Source: Akkermansia muciniphila (GTDB lineage Bacteria > Pseudomonadota > Gammaproteobacteria > Burkholderiales > Burkholderiaceae_C). From it: DNA of 64,000 nucleotides. The notes below the pieces were generated by a model that had not been told where the DNA came from, searched no databases, and saw nothing but the letters and a program-made list of their open reading frames with translations. The position numbers and the translations under genes are program-made. Of this stretch, positions 24,006 to 34,811 are shown piece after piece. Where the stretch lies: positions 124,001 to 188,000 of the forward strand of contig CALQKH020000006.1 in NCBI GenBank assembly GCA_943331105.2. The letters run 5' to 3'. Numbering within the stretch: the stretch's first letter is position 1; each line of letters starts with the position of its first letter.

Positions 24006-24757
24006 TGAGCAAGTCTCTCAAATTGATGATCGGCAACTGGAAGATGCATGGCGATTTGTCAGCCAATGCAGCTTTTGTCGCTGGGCTGAAGGCTGAGGTG
24101 TCAGGGCTTGATTGCCGCGCGGCATTGTGTGTGCCGGCTGTTTATCTGGCTCAAATGCAGGTTTTGTTGTCTGGCTCTGGCATCGATTTGGGAGCCCAAG
24201 ACCTCTCTGGGCACGAGGTAGGCGCTTTCACAGGCGAGGTCTCTGCCCTCATGCTGCGCGACTTTTCGGTGCGCTATTGCATAGTGGGTCATTCTGAGCG
24301 TCGTCTGTTTCACGCCGAATCAGACGCCTTAGTGGCCGCCAAAGCCCAGCGCGCATTGGCTGCGGGCATCACACCCATTGTGTGTGTCGGCGAGAGTTTG
24401 GCCGAACGCGAAGCGGGCCAGACCGAGGCCGTGGTGAAGCGTCAGCTGGCAGCAGTGATTCAAATCAACGGTCACTGCATCAGTGAAATTGTGGTGGCTT
24501 ATGAACCGGTTTGGGCGATCGGTACCGGTCTCACTGCTTCGCCCGAGCAAGCCCAAGAGGTCCACGGTGTTTTGCGGTCTCAATTGATGGCCGCCTCTTC
24601 GCACGCAGACCGGGTTTCTGTTTTGTACGGTGGCAGCTTGACGGCGCATAACGCGGCCGAATTGTTGGCCCAGCCTGATGTCGATGGTGGCTTGATCGGC
24701 GGTGCGTCGCTCAAGGCCCCAGACTTTTTATCCCTGCTGAAAGCCGCCTCGCGCTGA
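24005..24757 (+). CDS. tpiA: Triosephosphate isomerase
   Basis: TIM interconverts dihydroxyacetone phosphate and glyceraldehyde 3-phosphate. Catalytic residues are visible: N11 and K13 in GNWKMHG, the electrophilic H96 in VGHSERR and the Glu base in VVAYEPVWAIGTG, with the phosphate loop VLYGGSLTAHNA and LIGGASLKAPDF. The 250-residue length is standard. The ATG overlaps the stop of the quinone reductase (TGATG); a GTG one codon earlier is also in frame but less likely. secG follows, as is common in proteobacteria. Confidence 0.97.
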   Translation: MSKSLKLMIGNWKMHGDLSANAAFVAGLKAEVSGLDCRAALCVPAVYLAQMQVLLSGSGIDLGAQDLSGHEVGAFTGEVSALMLRDFSVRYCIVGHSERRLFHAESDALVAAKAQRALAAGITPIVCVGESLAEREAGQTEAVVKRQLAAVIQINGHCISEIVVAYEPVWAIGTGLTASPEQAQEVHGVLRSQLMAASSHADRVSVLYGGSLTAHNAAELLAQPDVDGGLIGGASLKAPDFLSLLKAASR

Positions 24758-24796
24758 GCTTTCGATGCTTTTTTCTTGATATTTCGGAGAACTCTG

Positions 24797-25183
24797 ATGA
24801 GCGTGATGTTGACTTTGATTTTGGTGGTTCAGATGTTGTCGGCCCTGGCCATGATCGGATTGATCCTGATCCAGCACGGCAAAGGTGCCGATATGGGTGC
24901 TGCTTTTGGCAGCAGTGGATCGGGCAGTTTGTTTGGTGCCACGGGCGGTGCCAACTTCATGTCCAGGACCACGGCGGTTTTGGCTTTTGTGTTTTTTGCC
25001 TGCACCTTGTCCTTGGCCTATTTTGGCAATCTGACCCCATCTTCGTCGGGCAGCGTCTTGGAAGGTGCTTCGGTCAGCACGCCAACGGCCCCGGTTGATG
25101 CCAGCCCGGCTGCGCAAATCCCAGGCAACACACCTGCGCCCGCTGTCGACAAAAGCGTACCACCAGCCATTCCAGCGAAATAA
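24797..25183 (+). CDS. secG: Preprotein translocase subunit SecG
   Basis: SecG is the small subunit of the SecYEG channel. The 128 residues start with a membrane segment (LTLILVVQMLSALAMIGLILIQ), then the hallmark QHGKGADMGAAFGSSGSGSLFGATG, given in part as HGKGADMGAAFGSGS-like GKGADMGAAFGSSGSG, and a second span TAVLAFVFFACTLSLAYF. The C terminus is a long Pro/Ala/Ser-rich tail of about 50 residues, common in Burkholderiales. GGAG lies 9 bases before the ATG. It follows tpiA by about 40 bp and precedes tRNA-Leu, an order also seen elsewhere. Confidence 0.95.
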   Translation: MSVMLTLILVVQMLSALAMIGLILIQHGKGADMGAAFGSSGSGSLFGATGGANFMSRTTAVLAFVFFACTLSLAYFGNLTPSSSGSVLEGASVSTPTAPVDASPAAQIPGNTPAPAVDKSVPPAIPAK

Positions 25184-25337
25184 TCCGGAATTGTCAGCTG
25201 CCGTTCAGCATTGCTGCTCTGCACAATTTTGCAGACCTATCGAAGGAAATCAAGGTAATTTCAGAGTAAAATAAGAGTCTATTCGGTGAGCGACATGCAC
25301 TCAAGGTGTACCTCATGCAAACCGACTTGTGTATCCA

Positions 25338-25422
25338 GCCGTCGTGGTGAAATTGGTAGACACGCTATCTTGAGGGGGTAGTGGCGAAAGCTGTGCGAGT
25401 TCGAGTCTCGCCGACGGCACCA
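25338..25422 (+). tRNA. tRNA-Leu (anticodon GAG)
   Basis: An 85-nt class II tRNA with encoded CCA. The acceptor GCCGTCG pairs with CGACGGC, the D arm contains GGTAGAC, the anticodon loop TTGAGGG reads GAG, the long variable arm is GTGGCGAAAGCTGTGC and the T arm is GAGTTCGAGTCTC. It reads CUC/CUU leucine codons. It lies between secG and nuoA on the same strand, with no clear terminator before nuoA. Confidence 0.97.
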
Positions 25423-25488
25423 GACAAACAGAAACGCTCGGGCTCAAGGCCTGGGCCGATCATTCGGTCATCAACCGTCAGTCTCAAA

Positions 25489-25848
25489 ATGAACCTCGAA
25501 CAGTACCTTCCGATTCTCTTGTTCATTTTGGTCGGCATTGCTGTCGGCGTTATTCCCCAGGTTTTGGGCTATGTCCTCGGCCCCAACAGACCTGACGCGG
25601 AAAAAAATTCCCCTTACGAATGCGGATTCGAGGCTTTTGAAGACGCTCGAATGAAGTTCGACGTCCGTTATTACCTGGTCGCCATACTTTTCATCTTGTT
25701 CGATCTTGAAATCGCCTTCTTGTTTCCTTGGGCTCTGGCGCTCAAAGAGGTGGGGATGGCGGGTTTCATAGGGGCGGTTGTCTTTTTGAACATTCTGGTT
25801 GTGGGCTTTGTCTACGAGTGGAAAAAATGCGCCCTCGATTGGGAATGA
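25489..25848 (+). CDS. nuoA: NADH-quinone oxidoreductase subunit A
   Basis: NuoA is a three-helix membrane subunit of complex I next to the quinone-binding region. The 119 residues show [20 protein letters not shown], the conserved loop [33 protein letters not shown], quoted in part as [12 protein letters not shown] and [11 protein letters not shown], then [13 protein letters not shown] and a final span. The start is the ATG at the conventional N terminus ([11 protein letters not shown]); upstream in-frame codons overlap the tRNA gene. It opens the 14-gene nuo operon, 66 bp after tRNA-Leu. Confidence 0.97.
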   Translation: MNLEQYLPILLFILVGIAVGVIPQVLGYVLGPNRPDAEKNSPYECGFEAFEDARMKFDVRYYLVAILFILFDLEIAFLFPWALALKEVGMAGFIGAVVFLNILVVGFVYEWKKCALDWE

Positions 25849-25890
25849 TCGTTTTTAGTGCACAGCAAACAGCCTGTTTGAGGATTCAAA

Positions 25891-26370
25891 ATGATTGAAG
25901 GCGTGATGAAAGAAGGCTTTGTGACCACGAGTTACGACTCGGTGGTGAACTGGGCCAAGACAGGTTCGCTCTGGCCCATGACCTTTGGTTTGGCCTGCTG
26001 CGCGGTAGAGATGATGCATGCGGCTGCAGCACGCTACGACTTGGGTCGTTTTGGCGCCGAGGTGTTTCGTGCCAGTCCGCGTCAAGCCGACTTGATGATC
26101 GTGGCGGGTACGCTTTGTAACAAGATGGCCCCGGCCTTGCGCAAGGTCTATGACCAGATGTCCGAGCCGCGATGGGTCATTTCTATGGGCTCATGCGCCA
26201 ATGGTGGTGGTTACTACCATTACAGCTACTCCGTGGTGCGTGGATGTGACCGGATTGTGCCGGTCGATGTTTATGTGCCGGGTTGCCCGCCAACCGCTGA
26301 AGCCTTGATTTACGGCATCATGCAGTTGCAGCAAAAAATTCGCCGTACGCACACCATTGCGCGTGCCTGA
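25891..26370 (+). CDS. nuoB: NADH-quinone oxidoreductase subunit B
   Basis: NuoB carries the terminal N2 4Fe-4S cluster that passes electrons to quinone. The four ligands are visible: adjacent C36 and C37 in [13 protein letters not shown]102 in [11 protein letters not shown] and C132 in [11 protein letters not shown]. The 159-residue length is normal for betaproteobacteria. It lies about 40 bp after nuoA and is followed by nuoC in the same operon. Confidence 0.98.
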   Translation: MIEGVMKEGFVTTSYDSVVNWAKTGSLWPMTFGLACCAVEMMHAAAARYDLGRFGAEVFRASPRQADLMIVAGTLCNKMAPALRKVYDQMSEPRWVISMGSCANGGGYYHYSYSVVRGCDRIVPVDVYVPGCPPTAEALIYGIMQLQQKIRRTHTIARA

Positions 26371-26381
26371 AGGGAATGACG

Positions 26382-26990
26382 ATGAATTCTTTCGCCATTC
26401 GCCCCGAGGACTTGCGCGACACCCTGACCACGGCCCTGGGCGACAAAGCCCACGCCGTCAGTGTCGCTCTGGGTGAAGTCACCGTGCATGTGGGTGCATC
26501 CCAGTACCTCGATGTGATGACCTGCTTGCGTGATGCGCCGGGTTGCCAGTTTGAGCAACTCATCGACTTGGCCGGTGTGGATTACTCGGCTTACCGCGAA
26601 GTGGGCACCGACGGTCCCCGCTTTGGCGTCACAGTGCACTTGCTGTCTGTCAGCCTCAACCAGCGTGTTCGGGTCAAAGTGTTGTGCCCCGACGACGATT
26701 TGCCTTTGGTCGACTCGGTCAATTCTCTTTGGAATTCGGCCAACTGGTACGAGCGCGAAGCCTTTGACTTGTACGGCATTGTGTTTGAGGGTCACAACGA
26801 CCTGCGACGCATCCTGACCGACTACGGTTTCATTGGTCACCCGTTCCGCAAAGATTTCCCGCTCTCAGGTCACGTTGAAATGCGTTACGACGCCGAACGC
26901 CAGCGCGTGATTTATGAACCCGTGAGCATAGAGCCGCGTGAAATCACGCCGCGCATCATCCGCGAAGACAACTACGGAGGCCTGAACTGA
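26382..26990 (+). CDS. nuoC: NADH-quinone oxidoreductase subunit C (30 kDa)
   Basis: NuoC is the 30-kDa peripheral subunit, here 202 residues and separate from NuoD (in E. coli the two are fused). Family blocks are [51 protein letters not shown] (in part [12 protein letters not shown]) and [17 protein letters not shown]. Two ATGs lie 6 bases apart; the second has AGGG at a proper distance and is used. Confidence 0.96.
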   Translation: MNSFAIRPEDLRDTLTTALGDKAHAVSVALGEVTVHVGASQYLDVMTCLRDAPGCQFEQLIDLAGVDYSAYREVGTDGPRFGVTVHLLSVSLNQRVRVKVLCPDDDLPLVDSVNSLWNSANWYEREAFDLYGIVFEGHNDLRRILTDYGFIGHPFRKDFPLSGHVEMRYDAERQRVIYEPVSIEPREITPRIIREDNYGGLN

Positions 26991-26991
26991 C

Positions 26992-28245
26992 ATGGCCGAA
27001 ATCAAGAATTACACGCTGAACTTCGGCCCTCAGCACCCGGCTGCACACGGAGTGCTGCGCCTGGTGCTCGAATTGGATGGCGAGGTGGTGCAACGTGCCG
27101 ACCCGCACATTGGTCTGCTGCACCGCGCCACTGAAAAGCTGGCCGAAAGCAAAACCTACATCCAGTCACTGCCCTACATGGACCGCCTGGACTATGTCTC
27201 CATGATGTGCAACGAGCACGCTTACTGCTTGGCCATCGAAAAGATGCTGGGCCTTGAAGTGCCCAAGCGCGCCCAGTACATCCGCGTGATGTTCTCGGAA
27301 ATCACCCGCATCCTGAACCACCTCATGTGGCTCGGCTCGCACGGCAACGATTGCGGCAGTTCTACGGTTTTGATCTACACCTTCCGCGAACGCGAAGACT
27401 TGTTCGACCTGTACGAAGCCGTCTCGGGCGCCCGCATGCACGCGGCCTATTTCCGTCCTGGTGGTGTCTACCGCGACTTGCCCGACAGCATGCCGCAGTA
27501 CAAGGTCAGCAAGATTAAAAATGCCAAGGCGATTGAGCAACTCAATAAGAACCGTCAAGGTTCGATGTTGGACTTCATCGACGATTTCACCCAACGCTTT
27601 CCGAAGTGCATCGACGAGTACGAGACCTTGCTCACCGACAACCGCATCTGGAAACAGCGCACGGTGGGTGTGGGCGTGGTGTCGCCAGAGCGTGCCCTCA
27701 ATTTGGGCATGACCGGCCCCATGCTGCGCGGCTCTGGCGTGGCCTGGGATTTGCGCAAAAAGCAGCCCTACGATGCTTACGACCAGGTTGAATTTGATGT
27801 GCCTGTGGGCAAGACCGGTGACAGTTACGACCGCTATTTGGTGCGCATGGCCGAGATGCGCGAGTCCAACCGCATCATCGCGCAGTGCGTGAAGTGGCTG
27901 CGTGTCAACCCTGGACCCGTCATCACCGACAACCACAAAATTGCGCCGCCTTCACGTGAAGGCATGAAGTCCAACATGGAAGACTTGATTCACCATTTCA
28001 AGCTCTTCACAGAAGGTTTCCATGTGCCAGAAGGCGAAGCCTACGCCGCTGTCGAACACCCCAAAGGCGAGTTTGGCATTTACATGGTGAGTGATGGTGC
28101 CAACAAGCCCTATCGCCTCAAAATTCGTGCCCCGGGCTTTGCCCATTTGGCCACCCTCGATGAAATGGCCCGTGGCCACATGCTGGCCGATGCGGTCGCG
28201 ATCATCGGGACCATGGACATTGTTTTTGGAGAGATTGACCGATGA
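26992..28245 (+). CDS. nuoD: NADH-quinone oxidoreductase subunit D (49 kDa)
   Basis: NuoD forms the quinone-binding cavity with NuoB. The 417 residues show [21 protein letters not shown], quoted in part as [13 protein letters not shown], the quinone-site [16 protein letters not shown]-like [34 protein letters not shown] and the end VFGEIDR. It starts 1 bp after the nuoC stop and overlaps nuoE by 4 bp. Confidence 0.98.
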   Translation: MAEIKNYTLNFGPQHPAAHGVLRLVLELDGEVVQRADPHIGLLHRATEKLAESKTYIQSLPYMDRLDYVSMMCNEHAYCLAIEKMLGLEVPKRAQYIRVMFSEITRILNHLMWLGSHGNDCGSSTVLIYTFREREDLFDLYEAVSGARMHAAYFRPGGVYRDLPDSMPQYKVSKIKNAKAIEQLNKNRQGSMLDFIDDFTQRFPKCIDEYETLLTDNRIWKQRTVGVGVVSPERALNLGMTGPMLRGSGVAWDLRKKQPYDAYDQVEFDVPVGKTGDSYDRYLVRMAEMRESNRIIAQCVKWLRVNPGPVITDNHKIAPPSREGMKSNMEDLIHHFKLFTEGFHVPEGEAYAAVEHPKGEFGIYMVSDGANKPYRLKIRAPGFAHLATLDEMARGHMLADAVAIIGTMDIVFGEIDR

Positions 28246-28730
28246 TCTCTGATTCCACAAGAGCACGCTTCGCGCGTGAGGTTGCCAAGTTCCCCTCAGA
28301 TCAAAAGCAGTCGGCTGTCATGGCTTGTCTGTCGATCGTTCAACAAGAACAAGGCTGGGTCAGCCCCGACAGTGAGCAAGTCGTGGCCGAGGTGTTGGGC
28401 ATGCCCGTCATGGCGGTGCACGAAGTCACCACCTTTTACAACATGTACAACCAAAAGCCGGTGGGCAAGTTCAAGTTGAACGTTTGCACCAACTTGCCTT
28501 GCCAGTTGCGCGGTGGTGCACAGGCACTCGCCCATCTGGAGCAGAAGTTGGGCGTGAATGTGGGCGGAACGACAGCCGACGGCCTGTTCACTTTGCAGCC
28601 GAGCGAATGTCAAGGCGCTTGCGCTGATGCGCCGGTGCTGCTGGTCAACGACCGCCACATGTGCAGTTTCATGAGCCACGAAAAACTCGACCAACTTGTT
28701 GACAGCCTGAAGAAAGCCGAGGCCGCCTGA
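28242..28730 (+). CDS. nuoE: NADH-quinone oxidoreductase subunit E (24 kDa)
   Basis: NuoE is a thioredoxin-fold subunit carrying the N1a 2Fe-2S cluster. Ligands C82 and C87 ([11 protein letters not shown]) and C123 and C127 ([11 protein letters not shown]) are present in 162 residues. It overlaps the nuoD stop (ATGA) and its own stop overlaps the nuoF start (TGATG), so subunit synthesis is coupled. Confidence 0.97.
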   Translation: MISDSTRARFAREVAKFPSDQKQSAVMACLSIVQQEQGWVSPDSEQVVAEVLGMPVMAVHEVTTFYNMYNQKPVGKFKLNVCTNLPCQLRGGAQALAHLEQKLGVNVGGTTADGLFTLQPSECQGACADAPVLLVNDRHMCSFMSHEKLDQLVDSLKKAEAA

Positions 28731-30106
28731 TGAACGTCGAACAAATCCTGAGCCAGTTCCAAGCCACGGGCGTGGAAAGCTGCTTCCATGATCGTCACAT
28801 CAACCCGCAAATTTATGCGGGTCTGAATGGCCGCAACTGGGGCATTCAAGACTACGAAGCGCGTGGTGGTTATGCGGCTTTGCGCAAAATTTTGGGCAAA
28901 GACGGAGGCGAAGGCCTCACGCAAGACCAAGTGATCGCCACCGTCAAAGAATCGGGCCTGCGCGGTCGTGGCGGCGCGGGCTTCCCGACGGGTCTCAAGT
29001 GGAGCTTCATGCCCCGACAGTTCCCAGGACAAAAGTATTTGGTGTGCAACTCGGACGAAGGCGAGCCGGGCACTTGCAAAGACCGTGACATCATGGAGTA
29101 CAACCCGCACACGGTGATCGAGGGCATGGCCATCGCGGCTTACGCCATGGGCATCAGCGTGGGTTACAACTACATCCACGGTGAAATCTTCCACACCTAT
29201 GAGCGCTTTGAATTGGCGCTGGAAGAAGCCCGCGCAGCCGGTTATTTGGGCGACAACATTTTGGGCAGCTCTTTCAGCTTCCAGTTGCACGCTTCTCATG
29301 GTTTTGGCGCTTACATCTGCGGCGAAGAAACCGCCTTGCTCGAATCGCTCGAAGGCAAAAAAGGCCAGCCGCGCTTCAAACCCCCGTTCCCAGCCAGCTT
29401 TGGCCTGTACGGCAAGCCCACCACCATCAACAACACCGAGACCTTTGCAGCCGTGCCTTGGATCATCCGCAACGGTGGTCAGGCTTACCTCGAATGCGGC
29501 AAGCCGAACAACGGCGGCACCAAGATCTTCTCGGTCAGTGGTGACGTCGAGCGTCCCGGTAACTATGAAGTGCCCATGGGCACACCGTTTTCCAAGCTGC
29601 TCGAGCTCGCCGGTGGTGTGCGCGGTGGTCGCCAACTCAAGGCGGTGATCCCTGGTGGTTCGTCCTCTCCAGTCATCCCGGCCGAGTTGATGATGAAGCT
29701 CACCATGGACTACGACAGCATTGCCAAAGAAGGCGGTTCGATGTTGGGTTCGGGTGCGGTGATCGTCATGGACGAGACGCGTTGTATGGTCAAGGCCTTG
29801 GCGCGGTTGTCTTACTTTTATTCGCACGAGTCCTGCGGTCAGTGCACACCTTGCCGCGAAGGCACAGGCTGGCTCTGGCGCATGGTGGATCGCATTGAAC
29901 ATGGCCAGGGCCGCGCGAGCGACATCGACATGCTCGACAGCGTGGCTGGCAACATCATGGGCCGCACGATTTGCGCCTTAGGCGATGCCGCGGCCATGCC
30001 TGTGCGCGGCATGCTCAAGCATTTCCGTCACGAATTTGTACACCTCATCGAGCACAAGACCTCCATGGTCGGTGGCGATGCAACAGCGGTGAAGACCCAT
30101 GGTTGA
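28730..30106 (+). CDS. nuoF: NADH-quinone oxidoreductase subunit F (51 kDa)
   Basis: NuoF binds NADH and FMN and holds the N3 4Fe-4S cluster. The nucleotide site is the Gly-rich [16 protein letters not shown] near residues 76-91 with [15 protein letters not shown], and N3 is ligated by C369, C372 and C375 ([14 protein letters not shown]) plus a Cys in GRTICALGD. The 458-residue length includes a C-terminal tail after [10 protein letters not shown]. It overlaps nuoG by 8 bp. Confidence 0.98.
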   Translation: MNVEQILSQFQATGVESCFHDRHINPQIYAGLNGRNWGIQDYEARGGYAALRKILGKDGGEGLTQDQVIATVKESGLRGRGGAGFPTGLKWSFMPRQFPGQKYLVCNSDEGEPGTCKDRDIMEYNPHTVIEGMAIAAYAMGISVGYNYIHGEIFHTYERFELALEEARAAGYLGDNILGSSFSFQLHASHGFGAYICGEETALLESLEGKKGQPRFKPPFPASFGLYGKPTTINNTETFAAVPWIIRNGGQAYLECGKPNNGGTKIFSVSGDVERPGNYEVPMGTPFSKLLELAGGVRGGRQLKAVIPGGSSSPVIPAELMMKLTMDYDSIAKEGGSMLGSGAVIVMDETRCMVKALARLSYFYSHESCGQCTPCREGTGWLWRMVDRIEHGQGRASDIDMLDSVAGNIMGRTICALGDAAAMPVRGMLKHFRHEFVHLIEHKTSMVGGDATAVKTHG

Positions 30107-32207
30107 AATAGAACTCGACGGTCAGAAAGTGGAAGTTGCCGAAGGCAGCATGGTCATGCATGCCGCCGAAAAAGCAGGCACCTACATCCCCCATTTCTGC
30201 TACCACAAGAAACTTTCCATCGCGGCCAACTGCCGCATGTGCCTGGTCGAGGTCGAAAAGGCCCCCAAGCCCATGCCCGCCTGCGCCACGCCCGTGACGC
30301 AAGGGATGATCGTGCGCACCAAGAGCGACAAGGCGATTGCTGCCCAGAAGTCGGTCATGGAGTTCTTGCTGATCAACCACCCGCTCGATTGCCCCATCTG
30401 CGACCAAGGCGGTGAGTGCCAGTTGCAAGACTTGGCCGTGGGTTACGGTGGCAGCAGCTCGCGCTACGAAGAAGAAAAACGTGTGGTTTTCCACAAAGAA
30501 GTCGGTCCGCTGATCTCGATGGAAGAGATGAGCCGCTGCATCCATTGCACACGTTGCGTGCGGTTTGGCCAGGAAGTGGCTGGCGCCATGGAGCTGGGCA
30601 TGTCACACCGGGGTGAACACGCCGAGATCGAAACCTTCTTGGGCCAGACGATCGACTCTGAACTCTCGGGCAACATGATCGACATCTGCCCTGTGGGTGC
30701 CTTGACCAGCAAGCCTTTCCGCTACCACGCCCGCACTTGGGAGCTGTCACGCCGCAAATCGGTGGCGGCGCACGACTCCTCGGGTGCGAACCTGATCGTG
30801 CAGGTCAAGAACAACCAAGTCATGCGCGTTGTGCCCCTGGAAAACGAAGACGTCAACGAGTGCTGGATCGCCGATCGCGAACGCTTCTCTTACGAAGCCT
30901 TGAATGGCCCTGAGCGCTTGACCCAGCCCATGCTCAAGCAGGGTGGTGAGTGGAAAACCGTCGATTGGCAAACCGCCCTCGAGTACGTGGCCAACGGCCT
31001 GCGCAACATCCAGCGCGACCACGGTGCCAACAGCATCGGCACCTTGGTCAGCCCGCACAGCACCTTAGAAGAGTTGTATCTGGCTGGCGCTTTGGTGCGC
31101 GGCCTGGGTTCGGACAACATCGATCACCGCCTGCGCCATGCCGAATTTGGCGCTGCAGAAGGTGTGCGCACCTTGGGCATGCCAATCTCAGCCTTGTCCA
31201 GTTTGCAGCGCGTTTTGGTCGTCGGCTCCAACCTGCGCAAAGACCATCCATTGTTTGCTCTGCGCGTGCGTCACGCCGTGCGCCATGGCGCTCAGCTGAA
31301 TGTCATCACAACCCCTGCGGCTTTCAGCCACGCCGACGCTTGGGCCATGCCCGTGGCGCAGGCCGTGTTGTCCGACGATTCATGCTGGGCGCAAGCCTTG
31401 GTCGATGTGGCCGCTGCCATTGCCGCAGAAAAGGGCGTTAGCGCTCCAGCGGCTGGCAACGCCACAGCGCAAGCACAAGCCATCGCCAAGTCTTTGCTGG
31501 GCGGCGAGCGCAAAGCCGTGTTGCTGGGCAACGCTGCAGCGCACGCGTCCAATGCATCAAGCCTCTTGGCCTTGGCCAACTGGATCGCTGAGCAAACCGG
31601 CGCAAGCGTCGGTTACTTGACCGAAGCAGCCAACACCGTGGGTGCGCAGTGGGTCGGGGCCCAACCGCAAACCGGCGGCAAGCATGCAGGCCAGATGCTG
31701 GCTGGCGGCCTCAAAGCCGCGATCTTGCTCAATACCGAGCCTGAGTTCGACAGCGCCGCCGGTGCTGCTGCCTCCCAAACTCTGGGTCAGGCAGAGATGG
31801 TGGTCACGCTCAGCCCGTTCAAGGCCAATATGGCTTTCAGCGATGTGTTGTTGCCCATTGCCCCCTTCACCGAAACATCGGGCAGCTTCGTCAATGCCGA
31901 AGGTCGCCTGCAAAGCTTCCATGCCGTGGTCAAGCCATTGGCCGAGACCCGTCCTGCTTGGAAAGTGTTGCGTGTGTTGGCCAATTTGCTGGAGATCCCG
32001 GGCGTTTCTTTTGAGACCTCGCAAGACGTGCTGGCCCGTGCCACGGCACAACCGATGTCCGCCTCGAACGCAACGCGCGCCGCGATCACTTTGACCGCAA
32101 CGACCACGGCACCTGTGAGCGCCTCGATTTACCAACTCGACGGCATCGTTCGCCGCGCGCCGTCTTTGCAATTGACCGCAGACGCACGTCAGGAGGTCGC
32201 CGCATGA
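30099..32207 (+). CDS. nuoG: NADH-quinone oxidoreductase subunit G (75 kDa)
   Basis: NuoG is the largest peripheral subunit. The N-terminal 200 residues hold three clusters: 2Fe-2S N1b at C34, C45, C48 and C62; N5 with its unusual His ligand H94 and C98, C101, C107 ([14 protein letters not shown]); and N4 at C147, C150, C153 and C197. The rest is a molybdopterin-oxidoreductase-like domain with no cofactor. The extra N7 motif of E. coli NuoG (CxxCxxxC in the domain's first part) is not seen. The 702-residue length suits the betaproteobacterial form. Its stop overlaps nuoH. Confidence 0.97.
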   Translation: MVEIELDGQKVEVAEGSMVMHAAEKAGTYIPHFCYHKKLSIAANCRMCLVEVEKAPKPMPACATPVTQGMIVRTKSDKAIAAQKSVMEFLLINHPLDCPICDQGGECQLQDLAVGYGGSSSRYEEEKRVVFHKEVGPLISMEEMSRCIHCTRCVRFGQEVAGAMELGMSHRGEHAEIETFLGQTIDSELSGNMIDICPVGALTSKPFRYHARTWELSRRKSVAAHDSSGANLIVQVKNNQVMRVVPLENEDVNECWIADRERFSYEALNGPERLTQPMLKQGGEWKTVDWQTALEYVANGLRNIQRDHGANSIGTLVSPHSTLEELYLAGALVRGLGSDNIDHRLRHAEFGAAEGVRTLGMPISALSSLQRVLVVGSNLRKDHPLFALRVRHAVRHGAQLNVITTPAAFSHADAWAMPVAQAVLSDDSCWAQALVDVAAAIAAEKGVSAPAAGNATAQAQAIAKSLLGGERKAVLLGNAAAHASNASSLLALANWIAEQTGASVGYLTEAANTVGAQWVGAQPQTGGKHAGQMLAGGLKAAILLNTEPEFDSAAGAAASQTLGQAEMVVTLSPFKANMAFSDVLLPIAPFTETSGSFVNAEGRLQSFHAVVKPLAETRPAWKVLRVLANLLEIPGVSFETSQDVLARATAQPMSASNATRAAITLTATTTAPVSASIYQLDGIVRRAPSLQLTADARQEVAA

Positions 32208-33286
32208 TTGACGCTCTTTACAACGGTGGCCTGAATCTGGTCGCCGCCAACTGGTGGGCCACCTTGGTCTGGCCTGTGCTGTGGATCTTGATCAAGATCG
32301 TCGCCATCTTGGCCCCGCTCATGGGCGCGGTCGCTTACTTGACGCTTTGGGAGCGTAAGCTTCTGGGTTTTATGCAAGTGCGCCACGGCCCCAACCGCGT
32401 GGGCCCGATGGGTTTGCTGCAACCGATTGCCGACGCCATCAAATTGCTGACCAAAGAATTGATCAATCCCACGGCAGCCAGCATGGGCCTGTTCCGTTTG
32501 GGCCCGATCATGGCCATCATGCCGGCCTTGGCTGCATGGGTGGTGATTCCGTTTGGCCCCGACCAAGCGCTGGCCAACGTCAACGCGGGCTTGTTGCTGG
32601 TGATGGCCATCACCTCGATTGAGGTGTATGGCGTGATCATCGCGGGCTGGGCTTCTAACTCCAAATATGCCTTTTTGGGCGCGTTGCGCGCTTCAGCCCA
32701 AATGGTCAGTTACGAAATCGCCATGGGCTTTTGCTTCTTGGTGGTTTTGATGGTGTCCGGCAGCATGAACCTGACCGAGATCGTCATGGCGCAAGGCAAG
32801 GGCGCTGCGGCAGACATGGGCCTGGGTGTGTTCTCTTGGAACTGGTTACCTTTGTTGCCCATCTTCATTGTTTATTTGATTTCGGGTGTCGCCGAAACCA
32901 ACCGCCACCCCTTTGACGTGGTTGAAGGTGAAGCCGAAATTGTGGCCGGTCACATGGTCGAGTACTCGGGCATGGGCTTTGCCATCTTCTTCCTGGCCGA
33001 ATACGCCAGCATGTGGTTGGTGTCGATTTTGGCGGTGATCATGTTCCTGGGCGGCTGGCTGTCACCCATTGACCACGCCTTGTTCAACTGGATTCCAGGC
33101 TGGATCTGGCTGGGCCTCAAGACATTCTTGGTGGTTTCCATGTTCATCTGGATTCGCGCCACATTCCCGCGCTTTCGCTATGACCAGATCATGCGTTTGG
33201 GCTGGAAGATCTTCATCCCTGTCACTTTGGTGTGGTTGCTGATCGTGGGTGCATGGTTGCACTCGCCTTGGAACATCTGGCTTTGA
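32204..33286 (+). CDS. nuoH: NADH-quinone oxidoreductase subunit H
   Basis: NuoH is the membrane subunit that joins the quinone site to the proton-pumping arm. It has at least eight spans in 360 residues, with [25 protein letters not shown] (in part [17 protein letters not shown]), [25 protein letters not shown] (in part [13 protein letters not shown]), the acidic loop [19 protein letters not shown] and the end [15 protein letters not shown]. It overlaps the nuoG stop by 4 bp (ATGA). Confidence 0.97.
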   Translation: MIDALYNGGLNLVAANWWATLVWPVLWILIKIVAILAPLMGAVAYLTLWERKLLGFMQVRHGPNRVGPMGLLQPIADAIKLLTKELINPTAASMGLFRLGPIMAIMPALAAWVVIPFGPDQALANVNAGLLLVMAITSIEVYGVIIAGWASNSKYAFLGALRASAQMVSYEIAMGFCFLVVLMVSGSMNLTEIVMAQGKGAAADMGLGVFSWNWLPLLPIFIVYLISGVAETNRHPFDVVEGEAEIVAGHMVEYSGMGFAIFFLAEYASMWLVSILAVIMFLGGWLSPIDHALFNWIPGWIWLGLKTFLVVSMFIWIRATFPRFRYDQIMRLGWKIFIPVTLVWLLIVGAWLHSPWNIWL

Positions 33287-33299
33287 GCGGTTCACGAAC

Positions 33300-33809
33300 A
33301 TGACAACAATGACTGCTTCCTCTTTCTCGATCAAGGACTTCCTCAAGAGCTTCATGCTCGTGGAGTTGCTCAAGGGCATGGCCCTGACTGGGCGATATGC
33401 GTTTGCGCGCAAGGTCACGGTGCAATTCCCGGAGGAAAAAACGCCGCTGTCGCCACGTTTCCGTGGTCTGCACGCCCTGCGCCGGTATGACAACGGCGAA
33501 GAGCGCTGCATCGCCTGCAAACTCTGTGAAGCCGTGTGCCCTGCAATGGCCATCACCATCGAAGCCGGTCAACGCGAAGACGGTTCGCGCCGTACCACGC
33601 GTTATGACATCGACTTGACCAAGTGCATTTTTTGCGGTTTCTGCGAAGAAAGTTGCCCAGTGGACTCGATCGTCGAGACCCACATCTTGGAATACCACGG
33701 TGAAAAGCGCGGCGACCTGTACTTCACCAAGGACATGCTGTTGGCTGTGGGTGACCGTTACGAAAAAGAGATCGCCGCCGCCAAGGCCGCAGACGCTCCT
33801 TACCGTTGA
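33300..33809 (+). CDS. nuoI: NADH-quinone oxidoreductase subunit I (23 kDa)
   Basis: NuoI carries clusters N6a and N6b between NuoG and NuoB. Two ferredoxin motifs are present in 169 residues: C70, C73, C76, C80 ([12 protein letters not shown]) and C109, C112, C115, C119 ([12 protein letters not shown]), preceded by the conserved [17 protein letters not shown]. Two Met codons (MTTMTASS) make the exact start uncertain by three residues; 13 bp separate the first from nuoH. Confidence 0.96.
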   Translation: MTTMTASSFSIKDFLKSFMLVELLKGMALTGRYAFARKVTVQFPEEKTPLSPRFRGLHALRRYDNGEERCIACKLCEAVCPAMAITIEAGQREDGSRRTTRYDIDLTKCIFCGFCEESCPVDSIVETHILEYHGEKRGDLYFTKDMLLAVGDRYEKEIAAAKAADAPYR

Positions 33810-33846
33810 ACACTGCCAAGTCCTGAACATTTAAAAAGACCAAGCT

Positions 33847-34497
33847 ATGGACGTCAAGACCGGTTTCTTTTACCTCTTTTCGGTGGTGCTGCTGTTTGCC
33901 GCTTTCCGAGTGGTGACCGCACGCAACCCCGTGCACGCAGTGCTGTACCTCATGTTGGCTTTTTCGCAGGCGTCGGCTGTGTGGCTGCTGCTGAATGCCG
34001 AATTTTTGGCCTTTGTGTTGGTCTTGGTGTATCTGGGCGCCGTGATGGTGCTGTTCCTATTTGTGGTGATGATGTTGGACATCAGCATCGACGCCGTACG
34101 CCAAGGTTTCTGGAAAAACTTCCCTTTGGCAGCCACTTTGGGTGCCATTGTGGCTTTGGAGATGGCCGCTGTGCTGCTCTCGGGCTTTCGCTTGTCTGAA
34201 GCTCCGGCCATGGCCCCTGGCGCAGTGCCGGTGGACAACGGCAAAGCCTTGGGCATCTTGCTGTACACCGAATACCTGATGCCCATCCAGATTGCGGCAG
34301 CCATTTTGTTGGTGGCCATGATTGCCGCGATTGCCTTGACGTTGCGCACCCGCAAGGACAGCAAGGCGATCGATCCGTCCATTCAAGTCAAAGTGCGTGC
34401 GGCAGACCGCATGCAGCTGGTCAAAATGGCGCCTACCCAAGCGGCACCGGCACCTGTTGCACCAACCGATACGCCAGAAGCCGAGGTGAAAAAATGA
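33847..34497 (+). CDS. nuoJ: NADH-quinone oxidoreductase subunit J
   Basis: NuoJ is a five-helix antiporter-associated membrane subunit. The 216 residues show [30 protein letters not shown] (in part [15 protein letters not shown]), [25 protein letters not shown] (in part [18 protein letters not shown]) containing the pi-bulge helix, and a polar C-terminal tail rich in Ala/Pro. The stop overlaps the nuoK start. Confidence 0.96.
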   Translation: MDVKTGFFYLFSVVLLFAAFRVVTARNPVHAVLYLMLAFSQASAVWLLLNAEFLAFVLVLVYLGAVMVLFLFVVMMLDISIDAVRQGFWKNFPLAATLGAIVALEMAAVLLSGFRLSEAPAMAPGAVPVDNGKALGILLYTEYLMPIQIAAAILLVAMIAAIALTLRTRKDSKAIDPSIQVKVRAADRMQLVKMAPTQAAPAPVAPTDTPEAEVKK

Positions 34498-34805
34498 TGA
34501 CATTGACCCTGGGGCACTTTTTGTCGCTCGGTGCCATGCTGTTCGCGTTGTCCGTGATCGGCATTTTCTTGAACCGCAAGAATTTGATTGTTTTGCTCAT
34601 GGCCATCGAGCTGATGCTGTTGGCTGTCAACATGAACTTTGTGGCTTTCTCACATTTCTTGGGTGACATGCACGGCCAGGTCTTCGTGTTTTTCATCTTG
34701 ACCGTGGCGGCTGCTGAGTCGGCCATTGGACTGGCCATTTTGGTGCTGCTGTTCCGCAACAAGAACAACATCAATGTGGACGAACTCAATTCGCTCAAGG
34801 GTTAA
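34494..34805 (+). CDS. nuoK: NADH-quinone oxidoreductase subunit K
   Basis: NuoK is an MrpC-like three-helix subunit with membrane glutamates in the proton path. The protein shows [46 protein letters not shown] with the key Glu, and [19 protein letters not shown] with the second. Two adjacent ATGs overlap the nuoJ stop, and either gives 102-103 residues. Confidence 0.96.
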   Translation: MMTLTLGHFLSLGAMLFALSVIGIFLNRKNLIVLLMAIELMLLAVNMNFVAFSHFLGDMHGQVFVFFILTVAAAESAIGLAILVLLFRNKNNINVDELNSLKG

Positions 34806-34811
34806 AACAAC

